A stretch of 64,000 nucleotides of DNA from Delftia tsuruhatensis NBRC 16741 (GCF_001571325.1 NZ_BCTO01000038.1:1-64000); one strand, 5' to 3'; shown: positions 8,484 to 18,066, numbered from the stretch's first letter. Translations and numbers: made by a program. The notes: generated from the letters alone by a model not told the origin.

Positions 8484-9703
8484 GCTGTGTGCACTCCTGC
8501 GACGAAAGCATCGATGTACCCGGCGCGCGTCCAGATAAAGGTCACAGTAACAATCTGGCCGGCGGTATATGTGGGCATGCTGGCTCCGACAGGGAATCTC
8601 AGATCAGAATTAAAAGAGACAGGCCATGCCCCCCCGTAGAACTGCATGCGCAGAGTTACCTGATCCCCAATATCTCGGAACGCCGCAGCAAAATGGGTGT
8701 TGTATTCGACAATCACATGGTGGATTGAGCCAACCTTCGGGTCCAGGTAGTACAGCTTTGCCGCTCCGGGGCCGACCCCGGTGTAAGCTGAGACGACCCG
8801 CTCACGGAAATCCAGATCGCTCAGCTCCCTCGCCCACGCTGACCAACCTGTATCGTGCTTATAGCGCCGAAACTTGGCCCCTGTCGCTGCAAAGCCGCTT
8901 AGCGTAAAGGTGGCCTCCTGCATGGACCGGACACCACCGCGATCCCAGGTCTCAACTAGCCATCCGTGAATGGTGACGTTGGTTTTGTACGGCCAGTCAA
9001 TGCCACCGCCGTCGGTGGACTCAAAGAAACAGACGGTGCCCACTGGCGCCGCAGACATGGGGATGGACTTGTCGTAATAGGCGACCGAGCGCGGCACGAC
9101 TTCATTTGCGCGCGGCGCCTGGTTGCCACTTGCACCCTGCGGGACTTCAATATGCCCTGTAAAGATACCGCCCCCGCGCGGCATGAACGTCGCCGGCAGA
9201 TCCCCCACGCCAGGCACCCACCTCAGGACATTGCCACCCCACCAGAACCAACGATTGTTGAGATTGGGATCGGTGCCGACGTTGATATACATCGCGCCCA
9301 GCTTGATGGCCCCGCCCTGGTTGTCAGTGCTCGGCGGGACTGCCTTGGGGCCGAGCATGTACTGATCAACAGCCTGCGCGCTGGAGGCCGCAGATGCCGC
9401 AGCGCTCTGCGCCTGATTCTTGGCCGTCTCTGCCGACGAGGCTGCAGCCTGCGCAATAGCTTTCGCAGCCTCGGCCGCTGCAGCGGAATTTGCCGCCTGA
9501 TTGCGATAGCCCATCGCCGCGTCTGCTTGCTCCCGAGCAACGATGGCGCAGGTTCGGCAGGCCACGGCAACCTCCCGCATGCGCGACACAGCGGGCGGGA
9601 CGCTGGTGGCGTAGTTGTACGCCTCCTGGTTGAAATTGGCGCTTCCGAGCGCGGGATACTGCGAGATGGGCAGCAGGTCTGGGATGTTGACGATGTCGGT
9701 CAT
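8480..9703 (-). CDS. Tail fibre protein
   Basis: 407 aa from the ATG at 9703 (MTDIVNIPDLLP), which overlaps the previous stop (ATGA). An Ala/Gln-rich helical stalk (about 80-130, repeated AAASSAET / AQSAAASA) is followed by a fibre-like domain with AIKLGAMYINVGTDPN and FTGHIEVPQGASGNQAPRAN, typical of phage tail fibres, and a beta-rich C-terminus. It likely forms a trimeric fibre carrying the glycine-rich adhesin encoded next. Receptor unknown. Confidence 0.85.
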   Translation of the reverse strand: MTDIVNIPDLLPISQYPALGSANFNQEAYNYATSVPPAVSRMREVAVACRTCAIVAREQADAAMGYRNQAANSAAAAEAAKAIAQAAASSAETAKNQAQSAAASAASSAQAVDQYMLGPKAVPPSTDNQGGAIKLGAMYINVGTDPNLNNRWFWWGGNVLRWVPGVGDLPATFMPRGGGIFTGHIEVPQGASGNQAPRANEVVPRSVAYYDKSIPMSAAPVGTVCFFESTDGGGIDWPYKTNVTIHGWLVETWDRGGVRSMQEATFTLSGFAATGAKFRRYKHDTGWSAWARELSDLDFRERVVSAYTGVGPGAAKLYYLDPKVGSIHHVIVEYNTHFAAAFRDIGDQVTLRMQFYGGAWPVSFNSDLRFPVGASMPTYTAGQIVTVTFIWTRAGYIDAFVAGVHTA

Positions 9704-10650
9704 ACGTTGCCTTTGATTTGCAGGTCCACCTGGGCCGAAGTCCAATCTGTTGAGCGCACGGTGCCGGTGACCTTGCCCACGGTGGCAAGGTGCCCGTAGC
9801 GCGGCAGGTCGCTGACCTCGATGGCCACGGCCTTGCCCAGGATCTGGTCCAGCAGCGTCTTGGCTGCAGGCGCCTGCACCGCTTCGATGACGCAGCTCAG
9901 GTTGATGTTGGTGGCCAGCCTCCCCTGCACCTCGGTGTAGGTGCCGTCCTTGCGGTCATCGACATAGGAGTAGTCGCGCGTGCTGGCTTCGACGCCGTAC
10001 TGCGCGCCGCCCATGCGCTCGCGGCCAGGCAGCAAAAGCTGCTTCCAATTGCCCACGCTGATAAAGCCCACGGCCGCCTCCACCCCGGCGTTGTTTCGCG
10101 CCACGGTGATGGTGATTTCCATGCCCGGGTGAATGGGCAGATCTTTGAGGACGAAATATGTGCCGCGTTGCAGGTCGCCAAACAGGTATTCCCATTCGCC
10201 GAATGCCTGCTCCCACAACTGCGCATTGACAGGCGGCATCAGGTCCACGCCATCCGCCTTGACGGTGATGGTCAGCTTGTCGGCCTCCAGGCCGTACAGT
10301 GCCAGGCCGTTGACGAAACCAGGCCGAAGCACATAGGTCAGTGAAGTGACCCGGCGCGCTTTGGTGAACAGGTATTTGTCGAACGGCGCCATGCGGTTGG
10401 TGGGCGCCCCTTCGTCACGCTCCCAGAAGGTGGCGGCGTTGGGCGTGCCAGGCTCGTAGGTGTTGGCAGGCGCACCGGTCACGGCCTTGACGCATTCGTA
10501 TGTGTAGCCATTCCACACGCGGCGCAGGCCCACGGCAGCATCTGTGCCACTGGCCCAGGCCACTTCTCCAGCGGTCGCATCGACCTCGGGAATGGTGGTG
10601 CCGGCCACGAACATTTCCGGCGTGATGGTCTTCGGAACAAGGATGTTCAT
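9700..10650 (-). CDS. Phage tail protein downstream of tape measure
   Basis: 316 aa, starting within the tape-measure stop region (4-bp overlap). The sequence is beta-rich, with SLTYVLRPGFVNGLALYGL, GTYFVLKDLPIHPGM and SVGNWKQLLLPGRERMGGAQ. It is probably a distal-tail or baseplate component, since it occupies the place where lambda encodes its tip proteins. I see no lambda gpL, gpK, gpI or gpJ relative here, so this single protein may have to serve as part of the tail tip. Function inferred from position. Confidence 0.7.
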   Translation of the reverse strand: MNILVPKTITPEMFVAGTTIPEVDATAGEVAWASGTDAAVGLRRVWNGYTYECVKAVTGAPANTYEPGTPNAATFWERDEGAPTNRMAPFDKYLFTKARRVTSLTYVLRPGFVNGLALYGLEADKLTITVKADGVDLMPPVNAQLWEQAFGEWEYLFGDLQRGTYFVLKDLPIHPGMEITITVARNNAGVEAAVGFISVGNWKQLLLPGRERMGGAQYGVEASTRDYSYVDDRKDGTYTEVQGRLATNINLSCVIEAVQAPAAKTLLDQILGKAVAIEVSDLPRYGHLATVGKVTGTVRSTDWTSAQVDLQIKGNV

Positions 10651-13600
10651 ATGAGAGCCTTCATGCGCATGCTGTTGCCGCCATTGGTGACGCGGTCAAA
10701 CTGCTCGCCCAGCTCGGGCAATGGCGCCGTGTTGCGCGCAGTGGCCTCTGCAGGAGCACGCAAGCCCGCCACCTCGACGCGCAGGGCACTGACCTCGGCC
10801 AGCAGCGCGGCAATCAGAGCTGCGGTGTCAATGCCCTCACTGCCCCCGCGCATGGCCTGGCTGAGCTGCTGCTGGTTCCAGTAGCGGGCCGGCCCGGTGG
10901 CCTCGACTTCCCAGCCGCGCTCGCCCACCACACGCAACCCGCCAGCGTGCATGCCCCCGCTGGCGAAAGCGGGTAGCTTGATGCCGGTGATGCGCTCGAC
11001 TTCCGCCCAGTCCCGGGCATACAGCCCTGACAGCGCCTCCATGTCGGACACGGTTGCGCCGGCCTTTTGCATGTCGCGCATGAGCCCTGCCAGGTCGCCT
11101 GTGCCGTCATAGCTGTGGTACTTGTCGAACAGGCTATCCAGCTTGCTGACCGTCCCCTGATCCACCACAGGCTCATACCAAGTGCCGCCCGAGCCGTCCG
11201 CACGGGGTCGCGAATATTTGGAGTCCACGGGCTCCGGCTGACCGCCACCGCCCGGCCCCCAGACCGCGCCGCCACCGTTGGTTCCGGTGCCTGGCTTGGT
11301 GCCCGGCGTGGCTGTGCCGGCATCCTTGGCCAACGTTGCCAGCAGCTTCTCGAAATAGCTCTGCACCGTGCCGGTGAGCATGGTGGTGCCGTTGACCAGC
11401 TCGTCGGCGCGCTTGGCCAGGGCATCGAGGCCTTCAATCTGCGACTGCAGGGCCTTGAGGGACCGTTCCTCGATACTCAGCTGCGATTCGCCTAGGTCGC
11501 CCAGCTCCGCAAACTTGCCCGCCCACACCAGGGCGTCGCGGCGGCGCTCGAAGTCGGTGGCGTAGACGCCGCCGGTCAAGCCCGAGCGGGTGGCTTGGAT
11601 GGCAGAGCCCAGGTCGGCATAGTCGGAGACCTTGCGGCCCGCGCGCACGCCCTGCAAGGCCTCCTCGATGTAGACCATGCCGCGCGCAGCCATCCACTGC
11701 GTGGTGCTGTCCACGGTGCCATAAAGATCCGTCGCAGCACCCTTCAATTGCCCAACCGCCGCCGTGATGGCCGAGATGGATTCCTGCACGCTGCTGACGC
11801 GCTGCTGCAGCAGTTCGCGGTCACGGTTCACGGCGCGGCTGAACAGGTCGTAAGCGGCGGATTGCGCTTCCTTGGCCGCCACCTGGGCAGCACGCTCGTC
11901 CTCGATGGCCCAGATGCGTTCCTGCAGGGCGCGGTTGCTGGGGTCCAGCGCGGCCAGTTCCCGGCGGCGCAATTCTGCCGTGTTGCCCTGCATCTCCAGC
12001 AGCTTGCGCTCCAGGTCGGTGCGCTGGTCCACGCGGGCGATTTCTTCGCGCAGCGCCTGGTTGTAGTCCCAGGCGGCGCGCTCGGCTTCGCTCATGCCCT
12101 CGGTGGCCAGCTTGCGCAGGGCCTCGCGGTATTTGTCGGTCTGGCCCGTGGCGCGCAGGTATTCGGCTTCCAGCTGCCGGCGGTCGTTCTTGAGCGTGTC
12201 CAGCACCTGGCCAGCGGCATCCGCCACGGCGCCGAATTCTTTGGCCAGCGGAATGAGCTTGGCCAGCAGCTCCACGTCGCCGGCCGCCATGGCGTCCTCG
12301 ATGAGCTTGCGAAACTTGGCCTTGGCGTCCTGGCCCATGCGGGGATCAATGTCAATCTTGAGGTCGGCCAGCGCCTTGTCCACGGCCTTGGCCGCGTTCT
12401 CGATGCGCTCCCGCTCGCTGTAGAAGCTGGTGTAGAACGCATCCATGCCGGCGATCAGGTCCTGGATGCCGCCGGCGCTCTTGATGAGCTTGGCAATGGC
12501 CTCGTCGCCCAGCTTGCCGAAGTTGGTGATGTTGCGGGTCCAGCCCTCGATGGCGACACCCGTCAGTTCCACGGTCTGCAGAGCCGCGTTGAAGCTCTCC
12601 AGCGTGATCTCCTCGCCCATGTCATCGAAGACATTGCGCATCCAGCTGGGGATGTCGGCCTTCTTGATTTGGTCGATGAGCGAGCCGCCCATGTCGGCCA
12701 CGAATTGCGCAAAAGCCTTCTCGGGGTCGTTGCCGAGATCACGGTTTTTGTAGGAACTCAGCACTGAGCCCGTGGCTTTGTCGAGGATCTGGAAATACCC
12801 ATAGGCATCCTCGTCGCCATGCTTGGGATTGACAGCAAAGCCAGCGGCGATATCAATGTCCTTGGCCGTGCCACCGGCAAACTTGGCGAGGGATTTGTAG
12901 ACGTCAATCAGGGCATCGACCGTGGTGCCGACCTGCTTGCCCAAGTCCTTGTTGCTGCGCTTTGTGAAGTCGCCCAGCGCGTTGCCCCAGGCATCCTTGC
13001 CCAGAGCCTGCTGCGCGGCCTGGTCCCAGTCATCGGTGCGGGTCGAATAGACGCCGCCGCTGTGATTGGGGCCACGCGAGCCGAACAAGCCACCCTTGAG
13101 CAGCGAGAAAATGGCCAGGCCACCTGCCAGCCAGGGCAGCGCTGCACCCAGTCCACTCATGAGCGAGCCGAAGCTGCTGCCGACACCGGCCCAGCTGCCA
13201 TTGCCCGCGATCAGGGCGCCAAGGGCATCGCCGCCGGCCAGGCCCACGGCATTGGCACCAGCAAGGCTGGCAGCCGAGGCACCAGGCATAAAGCCCCACA
13301 TTGCCTGGGCACCTGCACCCAGCGTACCCAGGTTGTTGAGCATGCCCATGCCAGCGCCGCCGCTCTGGCCAGCCGCAGCAGGTGCGCCAAACAAACTGCC
13401 CAGGGCACCGCCAGCGATCTGGACCGTTGCCTGAATCAGCGGCTTGAAAATGAGCGTGCGCGCAAGATTCTTGAGGTACTGGCCGAACGAGAGCCCGCCT
13501 TGCATCAGCTGGTCAGCCAGGCTCTGGCCGATCTGGTCCACACCCTTTTGCCACTCCGATGTGCTGGCCTTGGCAGCCTCGGCCGATGCTTCGCGCGAAG

Positions 13601-15620
13601 CCTTCACCGAGGTCAGGCCCAGGCGCTCGCGCAGCAGCTCGATTTCCTGCTGGAGCAGCGCGTGCTCCATGGTCATGGTGCCGGTGAGCGCGGCGGCGCG
13701 CTCCATCTCGGCCAGCTGCTGCTCTTTGCTCAGGATGATGGCCATCTGCCGCTGCTCGATGACCACGCGCTGCTGCTCGGCGCTCAGGCCGATCAGCTCA
13801 ATCTCGTCGCGCAGCGCCTGGTTGCTGGCCGTCAGCTCCTCGACTGTCTTGCCCTGGGTGGTCATCCACTCCTGCCGGTACTTGCGCTCTTCCTCGGCCA
13901 GCTTCAGCGCCTTCTGCCTGGCTTCGTTTTCCTTCTCCAGCGTCTTGAGGGTCTTGAGCTTGGCTTCGATGTTGGCGCGCTCGGTGGAGTTGAGCCCCTT
14001 GAGCGAGCCCAGCAGGTCCTGCGAATACTTGATGCGCAGCTTGTCGGCTTCGCCCAGCTTCTCCCCGCCGGAGATTTCCAGGCGCTGGGCGGCAATCTTT
14101 TCCTCAATGGAATCGACCAAGTTGCCATAGGCCGTATGCAGCTGCTTGGCGGAGGCAGCACGGGCCTTGGCCGATTCGTCTTCCTTGTAGTTTTCCTTGG
14201 CCAGCTTGCTGACCAGCTCGACATAGGCAGCCTCGGTAATGCGGCCGGCCTGGCGCAGCTCGTTGAGCTTTTGAAGCTGCGGCAAATAGTCTTTGTTGAC
14301 GCCGTAGAGACCACGGCGAATCTCCGCCAGCTCCTCCTCAGCCTTTGCTTCTTCCTGGGCGAGCCTGGCCGCCTCATCTGCAAACGACTGCCCACGCCCC
14401 TTGTATTGCATTTGGTTGCGAGGGTCCTTTGCATCAATCGCCTTCAGCTTGCCTTCCAGTTCCTGTATGGATTTCTTTCGCTCCTCAATCCCAAGGTCGA
14501 TATTTCGCAGAAAGCCGGGATCACGACCATTGGTGCGCGCAAATGCCTTGTCCGACTCCAACCGTTCAATCTCTGCCTTCAGCCCAGTGATGGAACGATG
14601 GATGCCATCGACAGAATTGCTGATGGCACTTACTGCTGCCACTCCAACACCAGCAACCGCACCGATGCCCAACAGAGTGAGCGCCACAGGATTCGCCAAT
14701 GCGACCGCTGCCAACGCACTGAATGCGCCCGTCAAAATTCCGATGGCGCCGACAACACCCATGATTCCAGCGACGACCGCCGCTCCGCCCAAGGCGCCGA
14801 GCATCCCTGTCACCAACCCTTGATTGCTCTTAATCGCATCACCAAGCCAATCAATGGCATCGGTTACCAGACGCACGCCAGCCGCAGCCTTTTCAGCGAA
14901 CCCAGTGCTCTCATTGATCTTGCGAAAGAGCTTGTCCCAAGAATCGCCAAGAGCGGAAAGTGCCCCATCCAGGGTTTTCGAGCGCTCCTCCATAGCCCCA
15001 CCGAAGGCGGTATTGCCAATGCTTTCCAGATAGGCAGTGATCTCCTTTGCAGAATTCTTTACCTTCGTGGTGACACCCTGGAAGGTGAAAGCCACCATCT
15101 CGCCCTGCTTAGACGCCTTGATGCCGAATTCCTTCAGGCGCTCGAATTCGCCAGTGGACGCATCCGCCACGGCCTCGATCATCTGCATGAGGCTCTTACC
15201 CATGCCGGCTGCTGTGTTGCCGAAACTGGTGAGCTTGGCCTGGGTCGGATCAAGACCCAAGGCCTTCATCTTCACAAACGCCTCGGTAGCCTGAGCCAGA
15301 CCGTAGGGAGTGTCCTTTGCGAACTGCTCAATCCAAGCCATTTCACGGCCGGCAGCCAGGGCACTTCCCGTAACTGTGACCAGCGAGCTATTGAGCTTGT
15401 CGAACTCGCGCTGCACGGACACCAGCTTGGCCGCGAACGCTGTGACGGTGAACCCCGTGAACACGCCACCGAGCAACGTGCCTAGGCGCCCCAGCGAGCC
15501 TGCCATGCCATCGACCATGCCCGTGACGGTGCGCTTGGACTTCTCGACTTCGGCCTGCAGCTGTGAGCTGTCGCCCGTAATCAGAAACCGCAGGTAGTTG
15601 ATATTGCTGGAGCCGATCAT
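10647..15620 (-). CDS. Tail tape measure protein
   Basis: 1657 aa, by far the longest gene in the prophage. The N-terminus (about 10-260) contains a TMP-type domain (VTGSALAAGREMAWIEQFAKDTPYGLAQATEAF). A strongly hydrophobic Gly/Ala block follows at about 265-335, then long coiled-coil and Glu/Lys/Arg-rich helices, a second hydrophobic Gly-rich block near 760-880, and a C-terminal region with FASGGMHAGGLRVVGERGWE, a motif often found at tape-measure C-termini. It sets tail length and helps DNA passage. The length predicts a siphovirus tail of roughly 200 nm or more, which is inference. Confidence 0.93.
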   Translation of the reverse strand: MIGSSNINYLRFLITGDSSQLQAEVEKSKRTVTGMVDGMAGSLGRLGTLLGGVFTGFTVTAFAAKLVSVQREFDKLNSSLVTVTGSALAAGREMAWIEQFAKDTPYGLAQATEAFVKMKALGLDPTQAKLTSFGNTAAGMGKSLMQMIEAVADASTGEFERLKEFGIKASKQGEMVAFTFQGVTTKVKNSAKEITAYLESIGNTAFGGAMEERSKTLDGALSALGDSWDKLFRKINESTGFAEKAAAGVRLVTDAIDWLGDAIKSNQGLVTGMLGALGGAAVVAGIMGVVGAIGILTGAFSALAAVALANPVALTLLGIGAVAGVGVAAVSAISNSVDGIHRSITGLKAEIERLESDKAFARTNGRDPGFLRNIDLGIEERKKSIQELEGKLKAIDAKDPRNQMQYKGRGQSFADEAARLAQEEAKAEEELAEIRRGLYGVNKDYLPQLQKLNELRQAGRITEAAYVELVSKLAKENYKEDESAKARAASAKQLHTAYGNLVDSIEEKIAAQRLEISGGEKLGEADKLRIKYSQDLLGSLKGLNSTERANIEAKLKTLKTLEKENEARQKALKLAEEERKYRQEWMTTQGKTVEELTASNQALRDEIELIGLSAEQQRVVIEQRQMAIILSKEQQLAEMERAAALTGTMTMEHALLQQEIELLRERLGLTSVKASREASAEAAKASTSEWQKGVDQIGQSLADQLMQGGLSFGQYLKNLARTLIFKPLIQATVQIAGGALGSLFGAPAAAGQSGGAGMGMLNNLGTLGAGAQAMWGFMPGASAASLAGANAVGLAGGDALGALIAGNGSWAGVGSSFGSLMSGLGAALPWLAGGLAIFSLLKGGLFGSRGPNHSGGVYSTRTDDWDQAAQQALGKDAWGNALGDFTKRSNKDLGKQVGTTVDALIDVYKSLAKFAGGTAKDIDIAAGFAVNPKHGDEDAYGYFQILDKATGSVLSSYKNRDLGNDPEKAFAQFVADMGGSLIDQIKKADIPSWMRNVFDDMGEEITLESFNAALQTVELTGVAIEGWTRNITNFGKLGDEAIAKLIKSAGGIQDLIAGMDAFYTSFYSERERIENAAKAVDKALADLKIDIDPRMGQDAKAKFRKLIEDAMAAGDVELLAKLIPLAKEFGAVADAAGQVLDTLKNDRRQLEAEYLRATGQTDKYREALRKLATEGMSEAERAAWDYNQALREEIARVDQRTDLERKLLEMQGNTAELRRRELAALDPSNRALQERIWAIEDERAAQVAAKEAQSAAYDLFSRAVNRDRELLQQRVSSVQESISAITAAVGQLKGAATDLYGTVDSTTQWMAARGMVYIEEALQGVRAGRKVSDYADLGSAIQATRSGLTGGVYATDFERRRDALVWAGKFAELGDLGESQLSIEERSLKALQSQIEGLDALAKRADELVNGTTMLTGTVQSYFEKLLATLAKDAGTATPGTKPGTGTNGGGAVWGPGGGGQPEPVDSKYSRPRADGSGGTWYEPVVDQGTVSKLDSLFDKYHSYDGTGDLAGLMRDMQKAGATVSDMEALSGLYARDWAEVERITGIKLPAFASGGMHAGGLRVVGERGWEVEATGPARYWNQQQLSQAMRGGSEGIDTAALIAALLAEVSALRVEVAGLRAPAEATARNTAPLPELGEQFDRVTNGGNSMRMKALI

Positions 15621-15635
15621 GCAGCCCCCTGCATG

Positions 15636-16091
15636 TCACTTCGGCGCGCGTCGGAACGAGCGCAGCATGTCACCCAGGCCGCTGGACACGCGCTCGCGCC
15701 GCTCCTCGGCCTGCTCAGGTGACTCATCGACACTGCCTGGCCGTGGGGCAGCAGGGTCCTTGGCAGCGTCCTTGGCGACCAGCCATGCGATGGACAGGTC
15801 GCAGAGCGTTTTGCCCTCCCAGGGCGTGAGCTGCACGCCATGAATGGACTGCCATGCCACCAGCTGCTCGTAACCGACGGGCGTTTCGCCCATGGGCGAC
15901 TGCAGCGATGGCCCCAGGTCGAAGAACACTTCGAGGAGATAGCCGGCCGGGCCAGGGTCAGGCATGTCAGGCTCACGGCCTTCTGTCCTGATTTTCTCGA
16001 TGCGTGTGATCCTGGGTTCTTCATCTTGCTGCTGAGCCTTTTTCCCGGTCTTGGTCTTGAGCGGGGCGTTGAGCCACGCCCACGTGCGCAC
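15636..16091 (-). CDS. Tail assembly chaperone, T part (likely made by -1 frameshift)
   Basis: 151 codons if started at the GTG at 16091, but the frame stays open further upstream through the slippery site at 16124-16130. The product is therefore probably the C-terminal half of a G-T fusion, as in lambda gpG/gpGT. The sequence (PAGYLLEVFFDLGPSLQSPMGETPVGYEQL, WEGKTLCDLSIAWLVAKDAA) is helical and soluble. It lies just before the tape measure gene, the expected place. The fusion would bind tape measure protein and recruit tail tube subunits. Confidence 0.75.
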   Translation of the reverse strand: MRTWAWLNAPLKTKTGKKAQQQDEEPRITRIEKIRTEGREPDMPDPGPAGYLLEVFFDLGPSLQSPMGETPVGYEQLVAWQSIHGVQLTPWEGKTLCDLSIAWLVAKDAAKDPAAPRPGSVDESPEQAEERRERVSSGLGDMLRSFRRAPK

Positions 16092-16099
16092 GTAAAGGC

Positions 16100-16537
16100 T
16101 CAGACCTTCGGCGCACTCTTGGAAAAATTTGCCCAGTCGGCCGCGAAGGCGTTGACCTGGTCAGCCACGTAGCCGCAAGTTGGATCGGAGTACAGGGCCA
16201 GCATCGCTTCGCGCACCGAACGGCCTTCAAGATCCAGACCTTCGACCGAATGCGTGATGTCGGCCAGGATCACGGCGGTATCGGCCGTGCGCTCTTCTGG
16301 CGTCCGTTCTTCCAACGCACGCCGGCTTTTCTTGACCAGCGCCATGACGCGACGCTGGGCCCGCAGTTGCGCCTGGCGATGCTCCTCGGAACCAGGGCCA
16401 AAGACGTGAATGCGAACAGGCAGTTCCTTGGCCTCATCGCCGTGCGACGGGTCCTTGTAGAACATGAGTTCACCTGCCGCATCCTTCAGATGCATGGGAG
16501 CTGTGTTTGCGACGGTCAGTTGGGAAAGCTTGAGCAT
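16100..16537 (-). CDS. Tail assembly chaperone, G part
   Basis: 145 aa from the ATG at 16537 (MLKLSQLTVANTAP). It is polar and helical, with EERTPEERTADTAVILADITHSVEGL and a short tail NFSKSAPKV after the slippery codons. It sits between major tail protein and tape measure, the canonical position. The A AAT TTT heptamer ten codons before its stop lies in the right frame for -1 slippage. Normal termination gives G; slippage gives G-T. Confidence 0.8.
   Translation of the reverse strand: MLKLSQLTVANTAPMHLKDAAGELMFYKDPSHGDEAKELPVRIHVFGPGSEEHRQAQLRAQRRVMALVKKSRRALEERTPEERTADTAVILADITHSVEGLDLEGRSVREAMLALYSDPTCGYVADQVNAFAADWANFSKSAPKV
16124..16130 (-). promoter_or_regulatory. Putative -1 ribosomal frameshift site (A AAT TTT)
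   Basis: Read on the minus strand in the frame of gene G, the codons are GCA AAT TTT TCC. The heptamer A AAT TTT fits X XXY YYZ exactly. After a -1 slip the reading continues F Q E C A E G L S L Y and then enters the downstream ORF with no stop. Whether a stimulatory structure follows was not established. Confidence 0.7.
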
Positions 16538-16604
16538 GGTGGTGGCGATGAAAAAAAAATGAGGGGCATGCCACCCGGCCGCAGCCGGGCATGGCAGCGG
16601 CGAA

Positions 16605-17273
16605 TTACTCGGGGATGAAGCTGGCCTGTACGGCCACGTTGGCGAGCACGTTGGCATCGGAGCGCGGGTTGTCCGTGCTGTTGTCGCTCCACTTCTCGAA
16701 GTCGAAGCCGGCGGCAGCCTGCGCGTACACGGGCTTGCCCGTGGCGCCCTGGGGCACGGTCTGGGCTGCCGGGCCAACGATGGAGCCGTTGGCACCAGCC
16801 GTGTAAGCCAGCGTGTGCGTGATGGCCGGCACTTCGATAATGTCGTTGTCCACTTCCAGCTGCGCCGTGTGCGCGGTGATGGAGTCCACGCTGCCCACGT
16901 TGAGCTTGAAGCTCATGCACTGCGCCGTGAAATAGTGGCTCGAAGCGTCCTGCAGCCGGATGCAGTAGCTGTAGCTGTCGTCCGATTGGGATGCAGCCTT
17001 GAGCAGCACCTGACCCTCGTCGTTCATGTCGCGGGCCATGGGCACGGTCAGGCTGCCATCGTTGAAGCTGCCCTTGCGCTTGACGATGCGGCGGGTTGCC
17101 AGGGGCGAATGCGTGGCCTGGTTGTATTCCCGGCCCAGTTCGGCCAGGTCGGTGATCTCAGCGATCTCTTTGAAGTCCAGGGCCTGGAAGCCGGCCGCAT
17201 CGTAGGATGCTGGCCGGGCGGCGCAGATCAGCAGCTTGCTGCCTGCCGAGGTACGAACGTTTTGGACTGCCAT
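16605..17273 (-). CDS. Major tail (tube) protein with C-terminal repeat domain
   Basis: 222 aa. The N-terminal 145 residues are a tail-tube-type fold (MAVQNVRTSAGSKLLICAARP, then SYCIRLQDASSHYFTAQCMSFKLNVGSVD). The last 75 residues (YTAGANGSIVGPAAQTVPQG, GFDFEKWSDNSTDNP) resemble the small beta repeat found in InlB-B-repeat / listeria-bacteroides proteins, here as a surface decoration domain. It would polymerise into the tail tube. It is followed by the G/T chaperones, as expected. Confidence 0.85.
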   Translation of the reverse strand: MAVQNVRTSAGSKLLICAARPASYDAAGFQALDFKEIAEITDLAELGREYNQATHSPLATRRIVKRKGSFNDGSLTVPMARDMNDEGQVLLKAASQSDDSYSYCIRLQDASSHYFTAQCMSFKLNVGSVDSITAHTAQLEVDNDIIEVPAITHTLAYTAGANGSIVGPAAQTVPQGATGKPVYAQAAAGFDFEKWSDNSTDNPRSDANVLANVAVQASFIPE

Positions 17274-17285
17274 GGTCGTTTCCTT

Positions 17286-17756
17286 TCAGGGATGGGATGC
17301 CGGGCCGCGCGGGGCGCCCTCGGCGGTGAGGTATCGGCACAGCCACATGCCGCGCACGATGTAGATGGGCTGGGTAGCGGCGTCGTCCCACTGCCCACGG
17401 ATGCCGCGCAGGCGCGGTGGCGCGATCAGCAGGCCGGCCAGCACGCCGTCAGCAGCAGGCCCCATGCGCTCCTCGATCTGCGCATGCAGTTCCATGGCCT
17501 GTTCGCGTGCCTGGTCTCCCGTGGCGATGCTGGTGACATCAACCAGGAATTCCCGGTGCAGCGTGGCCAGGCCACCGCGCCCACCCGAGAGGGGTTCGAT
17601 GCCCTCGTCTGCCGCGCTGATATCAATGGCTGGCAGGGCACTTACCGGGTATGCGTTGCGACCTTCGACGCGGACCTTGTCGCCAGCCAGGGTGGCCGCG
17701 AGGACAAGATCCACGCGCCAAGCGGCCAGGATCTGCTGTTGCATGTGCTGCGCCAT
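17286..17756 (-). CDS. Putative tail terminator / minor tail protein (gpU-like)
   Basis: 156 aa from the ATG at 17756 (MAQHMQQQILAAWRVD), which starts almost on the stop of the preceding gene. The sequence begins with a helix predicted to pack at the tail end (LAATLAGDKVRVEGRNAYPV), followed by beta strands with REFLVDVTSIATGDQAREQAMELHAQIEERM, the sort of pattern seen in gpU-type tail terminators. Position between head-tail joiner and major tail protein supports this. Family identity is inferred from order and general features. Confidence 0.7.
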   Translation of the reverse strand: MAQHMQQQILAAWRVDLVLAATLAGDKVRVEGRNAYPVSALPAIDISAADEGIEPLSGGRGGLATLHREFLVDVTSIATGDQAREQAMELHAQIEERMGPAADGVLAGLLIAPPRLRGIRGQWDDAATQPIYIVRGMWLCRYLTAEGAPRGPASHP

Positions 17757-17757
17757 G

Positions 17758-18066
17758 TCAGGCCACCTCCAGCTGCAGCAGCAGCCAGCCGGACTCGTCG
17801 GGCTGGGGCGGCTCGGCGATCCTGTAGGTGACCTGGTCGATCTCGATGGGCTCGCCCTGGGCGATGCCAGGCACCATGTCTGCGGGCAGCCGGCAGGCCA
17901 GGACATAGGCGCCCACCATGCCCAAGGCCTCGCGCGGGCCGCGCCGCAGGATGACGCCGAAGGGCTCGCCGCCCTGCCAGACAGCCACCGCATTGGCGTG
18001 GTGCCGCTGCTGGGCTGAGCGCACGCGCCCTGCCCGCTCGGCGCCTGGGATGAGGAGGAAAGTCAT
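17758..18066 (-). CDS. Head-tail joining protein (gpFII-like)
   Basis: 102 aa from the ATG at 18066 (MTFLLIPGAERAGRV). It is a small beta-rich protein with FGVILRRGPREALGMVG and IEIDQVTYRIAEPPQPDESGWLLLQLEV; the pattern of a strand, a V-x-Y-R-I strand and a terminal L-x-L-E strand is common in FII-type attachment proteins. It lies between the DUF2190 gene and the gpU-like gene, where lambda has FII. It would form the interface ring between head and tail. Confidence 0.75.
   Translation of the reverse strand: MTFLLIPGAERAGRVRSAQQRHHANAVAVWQGGEPFGVILRRGPREALGMVGAYVLACRLPADMVPGIAQGEPIEIDQVTYRIAEPPQPDESGWLLLQLEVA

Noticed and set aside
12819-15485. 888-codon plus-strand frame opposite the tape measure gene
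   Set aside because: Antisense shadow of a GC-rich gene with no recognisable domain or ribosome site.
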